Source: Paenibacillus pini JCM 16418 (lineage in GTDB: Bacteria; Bacillota; Bacilli; Paenibacillales; Paenibacillaceae). Taken from it: a stretch of 64,000 nucleotides of DNA. The stretch lies in the NCBI RefSeq assembly GCF_000576305.1, contig NZ_BAVZ01000001.1, positions 248,001-312,000 of the forward strand. The letters run 5' to 3'. The notes beneath the pieces are model-generated. The model was given only the letters and a program-made list of their open reading frames with translations, ran no database searches and was not told the DNA's origin. Position 1 is the stretch's first letter; each line of letters starts with the position of its first letter. The position numbers were made by a program, and so were the translations under genes. Shown one piece after another: positions 10,457 to 18,162 of the stretch.

Positions 10457-11467
10457 ATGAGGTCATGGGGTTTATCTTTTGCTGAATGGTTTGAAAAATA
10501 CATGTTTGTGTTGATTCCCGGCTCACTTCTGCTCGGATTTATGCTGTCCTCGGTCATGCTACCCTACGTTTCTTATATCCCTTATTTATTCGGTTACATA
10601 ACGTTTATCATGGCACTTGGATGTGGAAGAACTCATCTGAAGCAGGTTGTAATGCGTCCGGCTCCCATACTACTTACGTTAGTTCTTGCTCATGTGTTAG
10701 CTCCAATATTTGCATATGGATTGGGCTCAATGTTATTCGGCATGGATTCTGATTACACCATTGGATTGGTCTTGTTTGCGATCATTCCCTTAGGTGTATC
10801 CTCTGTGCTATGGGTAGGTCAATCCCATGGAAACGTGACGCTCATGCTAGCGATGGTTGTATTGGATTCAGCATTAAGTCCGTTCGTTGTGCCAGGTCTA
10901 ATCGAAGTATTCTTCGGTACGTCGATTAAGTTTGATAGCTTAGGGTTGATGAAAGATTTAATGATAATCGTGGTGGTTCCTACTCTGGTAGGAGTTGGGC
11001 TACATGATCTATCAGCAGGCCAATTGAAACAACAGCTGGCTCCGGTTGCTGTTCCGTTATCAAAGATTGCGTTCTCACTTGTCGTTATGTTAAATGCAGC
11101 AGCTATTGCACCTCAAGTGTCGAAGCTGAAACACGACATGGTAATAGTTATTCCAGCAATTATCGCGGTGGTTGGTTTATATTATGCTTTAGGTTATTTT
11201 GGTTCGTATGCTCTTCGCAGACCTCTGCGTGAAATTAGAGTTACCGTAGCTTATGCCTCGGGCATGCGTAACATTTCGCTAGGCATGGTATTAGCCATGT
11301 CTTACTTCTCCCCCAAAGCATCGGTGCCAGTAGTGCTAGGTATTATGGTGCAACAGCCGATCGCTACGATATTTCATGCGGTGGTCAAAAAATGGGTTCC
11401 TTTGGAGCCAAAAGGAGATATGACTGCAACTTCTGCTGGCAAAAACGGTTCATTCAAGATAGGATAG
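10457..11467 (+). CDS. Bile acid:sodium symporter (BASS) family transporter
   Basis: A 336-residue polytopic membrane protein with about nine or ten helices. The early segment FIMALGCGRTHLKQ and the later YASGMRNISLGMVLA fit the BASS/ArsB-like fold, in which two broken helices form the sodium and substrate site. The natural substrate cannot be inferred; homologues carry bile acids, pantoate or keto-acids. I choose ATG 10457 because AGAGGAGG lies 8 bases upstream; the TTG at 10454 is closer than usual. phoR follows 53 bp downstream in the same direction without a terminator, so they may be cotranscribed. Confidence 0.85.
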   Translation: MRSWGLSFAEWFEKYMFVLIPGSLLLGFMLSSVMLPYVSYIPYLFGYITFIMALGCGRTHLKQVVMRPAPILLTLVLAHVLAPIFAYGLGSMLFGMDSDYTIGLVLFAIIPLGVSSVLWVGQSHGNVTLMLAMVVLDSALSPFVVPGLIEVFFGTSIKFDSLGLMKDLMIIVVVPTLVGVGLHDLSAGQLKQQLAPVAVPLSKIAFSLVVMLNAAAIAPQVSKLKHDMVIVIPAIIAVVGLYYALGYFGSYALRRPLREIRVTVAYASGMRNISLGMVLAMSYFSPKASVPVVLGIMVQQPIATIFHAVVKKWVPLEPKGDMTATSAGKNGSFKIG

Positions 11468-11520
11468 GATAAGTTAGCGAGGCCTTATAAATCTATGAAT
11501 CCTATTCGAAAAGGAAGTCG

Positions 11521-13320
11521 ATGATGAAACCGTTCCGTGTCAGATTGACCATTATTTTAATGATCATGATTGGTATTTCCATGCTTGGAGCAGGCATTAC
11601 GATGGCTCAGGTATTTAAAAATTCGCATATAACGGCACTAGAAGAAAATATGACCCGGGAAATAAAGCTACTCAGTAGTACATTTGATTTTCGTCCTAGT
11701 CAAAATGAAGAATCGATTGCTTACTACACGGGTGAGGCCAAAAAGCTGGGTGCTCTTATGGAATCTAGGGTCACTTTTATAGCGAAGAACGGTCAAGTCA
11801 TTGGAGATTCCGAAATCGATCCACTTCAAATGGATAATCATATTGGGCGTGAGGAGATTAAATCAGCAATTCATGAGGGTGTGGGACATGCTATTCGTTA
11901 CAGCTCCACGCTTGGCGAAAATATGCTGTATGTCGCAGTACCTGTCGTTTCAGGCGGGAATTATGATGGATTTATACGAATCTCCGTCAGCCTAGAAGCA
12001 GTTGATATGGGTGTGCGTAAGGGCTGGACATTAATGGGAACAGGCTTAATTATCTTGTTTGTGATTGCTGCCTTAATTAGCTACCGTGTAGCTGCTAGCT
12101 TGACTTCGCCGCTTGAGAAGATCACGAAGGTTGCTAGACGGATCTCAAGTCTAGATTATGATGCAAGGGTGCAGGTAACCCGTAAGGATGAGATTGGTCA
12201 GCTTGCTAAAGCGATTAATGCTATGGCTGACAGTCTTCAGATGCAGCTTCGGACGATTCGAGATAATGAGAATTTGCTCCAAAGCGTGCTTGATAACATG
12301 ACAGGTGGCATCGTGATGGTCAATGAAGAAGGGAAAATTGCACTTCTGAATCCGGCCGCAGAGAGTATGCTGAATGTGAAGAGTTCACAAGTAACGGGAC
12401 ATTCCTATCTAGAGCTGAAACAACATTATGAGCTCTCTAAGCTAATTAAAGAGGGAATTGAGCGACGTGAAGCACTGCATGAGGAACGAAGTGTATACAG
12501 TCCAGAAGAGAAGCGGCTTCAGTTAGATGGATTGTTGATGCAAAATGAAGATCAATCTTATATGGGTATGTTATTCCTTTTACAAGATGTGACTGCATAC
12601 CGCAGATTGGAGAATATGCGTAGTGAATTTGTTGCAAACGTATCTCATGAGCTGAAGACACCGGTTGCTGCGGTAAAAGGGTTTGCGGAGACGCTTCTTG
12701 GTGGCGGTGTAACGGACGAGAAGACGGCGCGTTCATTCCTACAAATTATTTATGATGAGAGTGAGCGGCTGAATCGTTTGATCAGTGATATTCTTGATTT
12801 ATCGAAGATTGAGTCTAAGCGATCACCTATGGATTTTGCACCTGTACATGTTTCCTCGTTTTTTGCTTCCATGCTTGAAACGATGAGAACAGTAGCTCAG
12901 AAGAAACGCATTACATTGCATGGTGACATACCGGATGAACTTTTCCTTGAGGCAGATGAAGACAAGCTAAGACAAATTTGTATTAACTTGTTATCGAATG
13001 CGGTAAGTTACACTCAAGATGGAGGACGTGTAGAATTTATCGTGCGTGATAAGCTGGACGAAGAAGGCAATGAGAAGGTAACCATTACCGTATCAGATAC
13101 GGGTATTGGCATACCTAGGAAGGATCTTCCGCGTATCTTTGAACGATTTTACCGGGTGGATAAGGCCAGATCAAGAGGATCAGGCGGAACTGGACTTGGT
13201 TTGTCTATCGTGAAGCATTTAGTGGAACTGCATCATGGAACAATTAGTGTAGAAAGCGAGCTTAGTATTGGGACATCGTTTACGGTAGAACTCCCGCTTA
13301 TGCAAGAATCCGAAATGTAA
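11521..13320 (+). CDS. phoR: Sensor histidine kinase, PhoR type
   Basis: A 599-residue membrane histidine kinase. Helix 1 spans about residues 9-29, an extracytoplasmic sensor residues 30-175, and helix 2 about 176-196. A HAMP linker (TSPLEKITKVARRISSLD), a PAS domain (residues 250-360), HisKA with the phosphorylated His in NVSHELKTP near residue 376, and HATPase (NLLSNAVSYT, DTGIGIP, GTGLGLSIVKHL) follow. It probably senses phosphate limitation and phosphorylates the adjacent PhoP. Unlike Bacillus subtilis, the kinase gene precedes the regulator gene and a 130-bp gap with PhoP-box-like repeats separates them. Confidence 0.92.
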   Translation: MMKPFRVRLTIILMIMIGISMLGAGITMAQVFKNSHITALEENMTREIKLLSSTFDFRPSQNEESIAYYTGEAKKLGALMESRVTFIAKNGQVIGDSEIDPLQMDNHIGREEIKSAIHEGVGHAIRYSSTLGENMLYVAVPVVSGGNYDGFIRISVSLEAVDMGVRKGWTLMGTGLIILFVIAALISYRVAASLTSPLEKITKVARRISSLDYDARVQVTRKDEIGQLAKAINAMADSLQMQLRTIRDNENLLQSVLDNMTGGIVMVNEEGKIALLNPAAESMLNVKSSQVTGHSYLELKQHYELSKLIKEGIERREALHEERSVYSPEEKRLQLDGLLMQNEDQSYMGMLFLLQDVTAYRRLENMRSEFVANVSHELKTPVAAVKGFAETLLGGGVTDEKTARSFLQIIYDESERLNRLISDILDLSKIESKRSPMDFAPVHVSSFFASMLETMRTVAQKKRITLHGDIPDELFLEADEDKLRQICINLLSNAVSYTQDGGRVEFIVRDKLDEEGNEKVTITVSDTGIGIPRKDLPRIFERFYRVDKARSRGSGGTGLGLSIVKHLVELHHGTISVESELSIGTSFTVELPLMQESEM

Positions 13321-13369
13321 TCAATGAAATTCGTTGAAGTCGGCAAATGTTTGTAAAAAGAATGCTTCT

Positions 13370-13397
13370 TTTACACACAGTTAACATTAAGGTGATA
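13370..13397 (+). promoter_or_regulatory. PhoP-box-like direct repeats before phoP
   Basis: TTTACA at 13370-13375 and TTAACA at 13381-13386 are direct repeats 11 bp apart, matching the PhoP box pattern TT(A/C/T)ACA with a 5-base spacer. A weaker third element (GTGATA) lies at 13392-13397. This suggests phoP autoregulation from its own promoter. Confidence 0.6.
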
Positions 13398-13450
13398 AGA
13401 TAAAGCTTGTCAGTAATGTAGGTTCGAACAGAAAAGGGGGTACCTGTAGG

Positions 13451-14185
13451 ATGGCTCAACGGTTGTTGGTAATTGAAGATGAACCGACTCTGGCCAGATT
13501 GCTCTCTTATAATTTGACGCAAGAAGGCTATGAAGTCACCATAGAAGATCATGGGACAGCAGGTTATGAACGTGCTGTACGTGAAACGTACGATTTGATT
13601 GTTCTAGACTTGATGCTACCGGGAATGGATGGTTTTGAAATTCTGGGTAAGCTGCGTGGTAAGGGAATTGTAACACCTGTCATTATACTTACAGCGAAGA
13701 ATGCAGAAGAAGAAGTCGTTCAGGGCTTGAAATTAGGTGCGGATGACTACATTACGAAGCCTTTCGGCGTATCGGAACTTTTGGCACGTGTGAACACTGT
13801 TCTTAGACGTATTTCAGGTCAGACGGAAGAGATAAAGACTATTCCAGAATCGCCAACATCGGCAATAACCTTAGGACAGCTCGAAATTTATCCAGAGAAA
13901 TACGAGGTAATGCTCGGAAGTACAAGTATTAATTTACGCCCCAAAGAATTTGAAGTACTGCTCTATCTTGCCCGTAAGCCGGGGGTCGTCCTCACTCGAG
14001 ATGATTTAATGAATGCAGTGTGGGGATTTGACTATATTGGTGGACAACGGACGGTTGATGTTCATGTCAGCTCATTACGTAAAAAGCTGGAGCTGGACCC
14101 CGAATCGGTTCATATTGATTCCATTCGCGGTGTAGGCTACAAATTGGTCGTTAATAAGAAAAGAAGCTCCCATCTAAGCTCTTAG
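13451..14185 (+). CDS. phoP: Phosphate regulon response regulator, OmpR/PhoP family
   Basis: A 244-residue two-domain regulator. The receiver domain (1-120) has the acidic pocket at VIEDE and the phospho-acceptor Asp53 in VLDLMLPGMDG, plus LTAK and KPFG switch residues. The winged-helix DNA-binding domain (about 140-235) carries LRPKEFEVLLYL and TVDVHVSSLRKKL. The overall sequence resembles Bacillus PhoP closely. Neighbouring phoR, pstB and phoU support the phosphate assignment. The stop codon lies within the loop region of its terminator hairpin. Confidence 0.93.
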   Translation: MAQRLLVIEDEPTLARLLSYNLTQEGYEVTIEDHGTAGYERAVRETYDLIVLDLMLPGMDGFEILGKLRGKGIVTPVIILTAKNAEEEVVQGLKLGADDYITKPFGVSELLARVNTVLRRISGQTEEIKTIPESPTSAITLGQLEIYPEKYEVMLGSTSINLRPKEFEVLLYLARKPGVVLTRDDLMNAVWGFDYIGGQRTVDVHVSSLRKKLELDPESVHIDSIRGVGYKLVVNKKRSSHLSS

Positions 14186-14206
14186 GATGGTAGCTTCTTT
14201 TTTTTA
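14161..14206 (+). terminator. Terminator overlapping the 3' end of phoP
   Basis: The arm AAGAAGCTcccATC lies inside the last phoP codons, and GATggtAGCTTCTT follows the stop, then a T run. The CDS therefore extends into the left arm of the hairpin. Confidence 0.85.
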
Positions 14207-14221
14207 TATATACGAGTATAT

Positions 14222-14260
14222 ATTACACTCCATTAACGAGATCCGAACATTCGGAAAACA
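14222..14260 (+). promoter_or_regulatory. Possible degenerate PhoP-box array before the CBS-chemoreceptor gene
   Basis: ATTACA (14222), TTAACG (14233), CGAACA (14244) and AAAACA (14255) place ACA/ACG at exact 11-bp intervals, the spacing of PhoP boxes. The TT halves are poorly conserved in the last two, so this is tentative. Confidence 0.35.
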
Positions 14261-14307
14261 CATTTACGTTATGATGCGGCTAGAGAACAGATGAGGGGGA
14301 GAACGAT

Positions 14308-15456
14308 ATGGGTTTACTATTTGCAGAACGCATCATTGTAAATGAGACAAAAAAAATGGAGCATGAGATGTATCCACCCCAGCAAGTACGAGATTCTCGC
14401 ATTACTGCTCGCGACTATTGCCGTCCGGTACCCGCATTACATGGTGACCTTTCTTGTAGGGAAGTTCTTACTTTATTAAGGCAGCAGCCGCTCATTCCTT
14501 GCATGGTTGTATGTGAAGAAGGAAGCAAACCTGCGGGTTTAATTATGAGAGATACATTCTATCGCAAGCTGACAGGACGTTTTGCCGCTGAAATATATTA
14601 TTCGCGTTCCGTAGATTTATTTGCGGATATGGACGCGCTTATGATTGATATCAACACCGCTCCCCATACCATTATTGAACTCGCTTTGAAGAGGCCAGAA
14701 GCATTATTCTATGACTGCGTTATTTTAACGGAACATGGCAAATTGAGTGGTGTGATCACTGTACAGGATTTGATGATCATGTCCGGTGAGCTACAGTCTG
14801 ATGCTGAGAAACAGCGAACACTCACCATTCAAGGGAACTATACCCATGTGCATGAGATGGAAGTTTCTCTACAAGAGGTGACTGTCGCAGCTAAGGAAAC
14901 GTTAGATGAATGTCATCGAATGAACGAATGGACACGCAATGGTAGAACGAAGCTAGATGAAGTTGGGCAATCGTATACAAAAGTCGTGGAAAATATGCAT
15001 GAGCAACAGCAACAAGTAACTAAACTAATTGACGACGTGGACTCGATCTCTTCACTAACAAAGGGAATTACGGAGCTTGCGGATAAAAGTGGATTGTTAG
15101 CCATCAATGCTTCGATTGAAGCCGCTCATGCTGGAGAGCATGGTCGAGGCTTTCAGATTGTGGCAGCAGAGGTACGAATGCTTGCTTCACAGACGCGAAA
15201 GTTTGCAGAGGATATAACTAATCTGCTTGGGAACATCAGCCGCCTCGCGACAGAGACTGGAGAGCTGACGATTTTAGGGGTTGCTGAGATTCACGCAAGT
15301 GCTGCCTATGTTTCTGAAGGTGGCAAGCTGTTCGGAGAGCTTGAGCAGGCAGTTCGTCATGTGGAGAACACAGGTGCTTCGGTACACAGACTTGCTGAGA
15401 ACACTGCGAAACAGGCCGCTGATGTAAAAAAAGAGCTAGGTTCGGGTCTATCATAA
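14308..15456 (+). CDS. Soluble CBS-domain methyl-accepting chemotaxis-like protein
   Basis: A 382-residue cytoplasmic protein with no signal peptide or membrane helix. Residues 30-165 look like a CBS-domain pair (SCREVLTLLRQQPLIPCMVV and DCVILTEHGKLSGVITVQDLM). Residues 180-380 are a coiled coil with the conserved signalling tip of chemoreceptors (LAINASIEAAHAGEHGRGF, VAAEVRMLASQT). It probably couples an intracellular ligand, perhaps an adenine nucleotide, to CheA/CheW. The hairpin is short compared with transmembrane MCPs. It sits between phoP and pstB, which suggests a link to phosphate status. The ATG has GAGGGGGAG upstream. Confidence 0.85.
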   Translation: MGLLFAERIIVNETKKMEHEMYPPQQVRDSRITARDYCRPVPALHGDLSCREVLTLLRQQPLIPCMVVCEEGSKPAGLIMRDTFYRKLTGRFAAEIYYSRSVDLFADMDALMIDINTAPHTIIELALKRPEALFYDCVILTEHGKLSGVITVQDLMIMSGELQSDAEKQRTLTIQGNYTHVHEMEVSLQEVTVAAKETLDECHRMNEWTRNGRTKLDEVGQSYTKVVENMHEQQQQVTKLIDDVDSISSLTKGITELADKSGLLAINASIEAAHAGEHGRGFQIVAAEVRMLASQTRKFAEDITNLLGNISRLATETGELTILGVAEIHASAAYVSEGGKLFGELEQAVRHVENTGASVHRLAENTAKQAADVKKELGSGLS

Positions 15457-15481
15457 GTTCCTAGAAGACTTTCTATCACAT

Positions 15482-15520
15482 TTTACATAGAATTTACAAT
15501 TATGGGACACAGCATTTACA
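15482..15520 (+). promoter_or_regulatory. PhoP-box array upstream of pstB
   Basis: Four direct repeats lie at exact 11-bp intervals: TTTACA 15482, TTTACA 15493, GGGACA 15504 and TTTACA 15515. Three match the PhoP box fully. They lie about 97-135 bp before the pstB start, a normal position for Pho-activated promoters. Confidence 0.8.
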
Positions 15521-15616
15521 TATGAACATTAAAATTAAATATAGTTGTTGTTTGTAAATAATTTAGTAATAATCCGGCTGAATATCCCATTGTATAATAA
15601 GGAGACAAGATAGTTA

Positions 15617-16372
15617 ATGGAAGACATTATTGATATCGAGCAGTTAAACTTATACTATGATCAATTTCACGCCCTGAAAAATATAAATTTGGATATTCCT
15701 GAGAAGACCATTACTGCATTTATCGGACCTTCGGGTTGCGGAAAGTCTACACTGCTTCGCACGCTGAATCGGATGAATGACATGATTGCGGGTACTCAAA
15801 TTGATGGATCTGTAAAAATTAGCGGTAAAGAAATTTACAGTGATGACGTTCATGTTGAAGCACTCCGTAAACAAGTGGGAATGGTATTCCAACAGCCGAA
15901 CCCTTTTCCGAAGTCAATCTATGACAATATCGCTTATGGCCCCCGTTTGCATGGGATTCGCGATAAGAAGACACTAGATGAAATCGTCGAACAAAGTCTG
16001 CGTCAAGCCGTTTTGTGGGATGAAGTGAAGGATTACTTGAAACGGTCAGCTCTTAGCCTTTCCGGTGGACAACAGCAGCGTTTATGTATCGCGCGTGCAC
16101 TTGCAGTGCAGCCTGATATTCTATTGATGGATGAAGCTACCTCGGCACTAGATCCAATTTCTACACTTAAGATTGAAGAGCTAGTACAAGAATTGAAAGA
16201 GCAATATACCATCGTCATGGTTACTCATAACATGCATCAGGCAGCTCGCGTATCTGGTCGCACGGTCTTCTTCTTGAATGGTGAAGTTGTAGAAGCAGAT
16301 GATACGAAGGAATTGTTCACGAACCCGCATGATTCGCGGACCGAAGATTATATTTCTGGACGTTTCGGTTAA
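15617..16372 (+). CDS. pstB: Phosphate ABC transporter ATP-binding protein
   Basis: The ATPase that powers high-affinity phosphate import by PstSCA. The 251-residue protein has Walker [10 protein letters not shown] near residue 38, the Q-loop [17 protein letters not shown] characteristic of PstB, the ABC signature LSGGQQQRL and Walker [13 protein letters not shown]. An ATG start follows AAGGAGACAAG. pstS, pstC and pstA are not in this window, so pstB-phoU is separated from the rest of the transporter or those genes lie elsewhere. A PhoP-box array precedes it. Confidence 0.95.
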   Translation: MEDIIDIEQLNLYYDQFHALKNINLDIPEKTITAFIGPSGCGKSTLLRTLNRMNDMIAGTQIDGSVKISGKEIYSDDVHVEALRKQVGMVFQQPNPFPKSIYDNIAYGPRLHGIRDKKTLDEIVEQSLRQAVLWDEVKDYLKRSALSLSGGQQQRLCIARALAVQPDILLMDEATSALDPISTLKIEELVQELKEQYTIVMVTHNMHQAARVSGRTVFFLNGEVVEADDTKELFTNPHDSRTEDYISGRFG

Positions 16373-16424
16373 GCGATCCGAATAGCATTAGCAAAATGAC
16401 TTGATTAGGGGGACAATAATAGAC

Positions 16425-17084
16425 ATGATTCGGAGAAAAGAGTTGGATCAGGACCTAGAAGAACTGCGCTCCTTGCTTCGTCAGATGGGGCAACACGTTG
16501 TTCATGCACTCGAAGAAGCTGTCGAGAGTCTGAAGACGCTGGACGCGGTGAAGGCACAGGAAGTGGTTAAGGATGACGTTAAACTCAATGCGATGGAAGA
16601 GCAAATTATGGAGATTGGTTCACGTCTGATTGTGACGCAGCAGCCAGTGGCAAAGGATTTGCGTAGAATCATCGTTGCTTTTAAAATTTCAAGTGATTTG
16701 GAAAGAATGGGCGATCTTGCGCTAGATGTAGCCAAAGTTACATTGCGACTGCAAGGCCAAGAGCTTATCAAACCACTTATCGATATCCCGCAAATGGCGA
16801 ATATTGTTAAAATAATGATCGAGGAATCGATTACGGCTTACCTTGATGAGAATACAGATCTTGCTTATAAAATGGCTCAAGATGATGATCAGGTCGATCA
16901 TCTATATAGCCAGATCATTACGGAATTATATTCCTATATGACGAACAACCCAGAAACATTATCGCAAGCGATGTTGCTTACATTGGTAGGACGTTATATC
17001 GAACGTATCGCTGACCACGCGACGAACATTGGTGAAAGCGCCGTTTACCTCGTAACCGGTCGTCGTCCTGATTTGAATCAGTAA
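16425..17084 (+). CDS. phoU: Phosphate signalling protein PhoU
   Basis: A 219-residue all-helical protein made of two PhoU three-helix bundles. Each repeat has the family metal-binding motif: DLERMGDLALDVAK in the first and YIERIADHATNIGE in the second. PhoU links the Pst transporter to PhoR and restrains phosphate uptake. I start it at ATG 16425, downstream of the purine-rich TTAGGGGGA, rather than at the TTG at 16401, which precedes that site. It lies 52 bp after pstB and is followed by a terminator. Confidence 0.94.
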   Translation: MIRRKELDQDLEELRSLLRQMGQHVVHALEEAVESLKTLDAVKAQEVVKDDVKLNAMEEQIMEIGSRLIVTQQPVAKDLRRIIVAFKISSDLERMGDLALDVAKVTLRLQGQELIKPLIDIPQMANIVKIMIEESITAYLDENTDLAYKMAQDDDQVDHLYSQIITELYSYMTNNPETLSQAMLLTLVGRYIERIADHATNIGESAVYLVTGRRPDLNQ

Positions 17085-17105
17085 TTATTATTCATATTAA
17101 AGAAG

Positions 17106-17131
17106 CGCCGGGAAGTTATCCGGCGTTTTTT
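17106..17131 (+). terminator. Terminator after phoU
   Basis: CGCCGG and CCGGCG form a GC stem with an 8-base loop, followed by TTTTTT. Confidence 0.88.
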
Positions 17132-17381
17132 CTATTTGTAGGTAGCTGCGTCAACAAGATATAAAAATGAATATAGCAAAGATTCAGTTCCTACAGGAAA
17201 GGATGTAGATCACACTGTTGATTTGCAACTTCTAGGTTAGGATAATGTAAGTTGAACATGAAAACCTTTAGATCAGAGTGTTAATCGTAGTTTTCGGAAC
17301 ACAAATCCATAATCAAATTAAGATCTATAAGTATGGTACAAAATTCAATGATTTTTATATTAGTGATTGGGGAGTGATTAA
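17132..17381. other. AT-rich intergenic stretch, nothing recognised
   Basis: About 250 bp between the phoU terminator and the Tdi1-like gene. I see no ORF, tRNA, repeat or PhoP box on either strand. The base composition becomes markedly AT-rich towards the following gene. Confidence 0.6.
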
Positions 17382-18017
17382 ATGTTCGAGCATTTCGTAA
17401 ATTTCTTTGGTGCTTTTCAAGTAACGAAGTCCAATGAAATTAGTATTGATAAATTTAGTAGTTTACAAAGAAATACAGATGGATTTATTGAATTATTTAA
17501 CTCACACAATGCTGAATGTTTTGGAAAAGGATTATACAGACTTCATGACTTATCGAATATTGAATATTGGAACGGTATAATTAGTGATGCATTTCCTGAG
17601 TTCTCTGATAGAATATCTTGTTTTGGATATGACTGGATGGGAAGGCAATTCACTCTTGACATGAAACGAATAGTAAATGGTCAGCCTCAGATATTGATGT
17701 TTGAACCTGGAACAGGAGAAGTATTGAGAATACCATGTAATTTTATCGATTTTCATGATGATGAGATTCCTAATTACCATAATGATTGTTTAGCTTCAGA
17801 TTTTTACTTCAGTTGGAAATCACAGTTTAACGATAATCTTGAAAAAGATGAATGTGTTGGATATAAGGTAATATTATTCCTAGGAGGAGAAGATGTTGTT
17901 GGTAACTTAGAAAAAAGTAATATGGAGGTTTATTGGGATATTTGTGGTCAGTTAAGAACGCAGACAAAAGATTTGTCTGAAGGAACATTAATTAATATTA
18001 TTAATATTGATAAGTAA
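17382..18017 (+). CDS. Tdi1-like immunity protein (GAD-like/DUF1851 type), orphan
   Basis: A 211-residue soluble protein. The C-terminal third (VGYKVILFLGGEDVVGNL, MEVYWDICGQLRTQTK) matches the layout of the Tdi1/DUF1851 immunity family, whose members neutralise secreted toxins. The N-terminal part (LHDLSNIEYWNGIISDAFPEF, CFGYDWMGRQFTLD) resembles the GAD-like domain found with it. No toxin gene or secretion system is nearby. The gene is visibly more AT-rich than polA and phoU, which suggests acquisition by transfer. The ATG start is supported by GGGGAGTG 8 bases upstream. The function is inferred from family resemblance only. Confidence 0.7.
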   Translation: MFEHFVNFFGAFQVTKSNEISIDKFSSLQRNTDGFIELFNSHNAECFGKGLYRLHDLSNIEYWNGIISDAFPEFSDRISCFGYDWMGRQFTLDMKRIVNGQPQILMFEPGTGEVLRIPCNFIDFHDDEIPNYHNDCLASDFYFSWKSQFNDNLEKDECVGYKVILFLGGEDVVGNLEKSNMEVYWDICGQLRTQTKDLSEGTLINIINIDK

Positions 18018-18075
18018 ATGCTGACCGGAGTAGTTGTATATTTGATAAAGACAATGAATAGCATTTTTAGACTCT

Positions 18076-18110
18076 AAAGAAACCACATGCGCTCCCATGT
18101 GGTTTCTTTG
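18076..18110 (+). terminator. Terminator between the Tdi1-like gene and polA
   Basis: Perfect 14-bp arms AAAGAAACCACATG and CATGTGGTTTCTTT with a 6-base loop. Confidence 0.85.
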
Positions 18111-18162
18111 CGTCCTTATGGTATCATGAAAGCAGATCGTTTTTGAAAAGGGAAGGTGCGAA

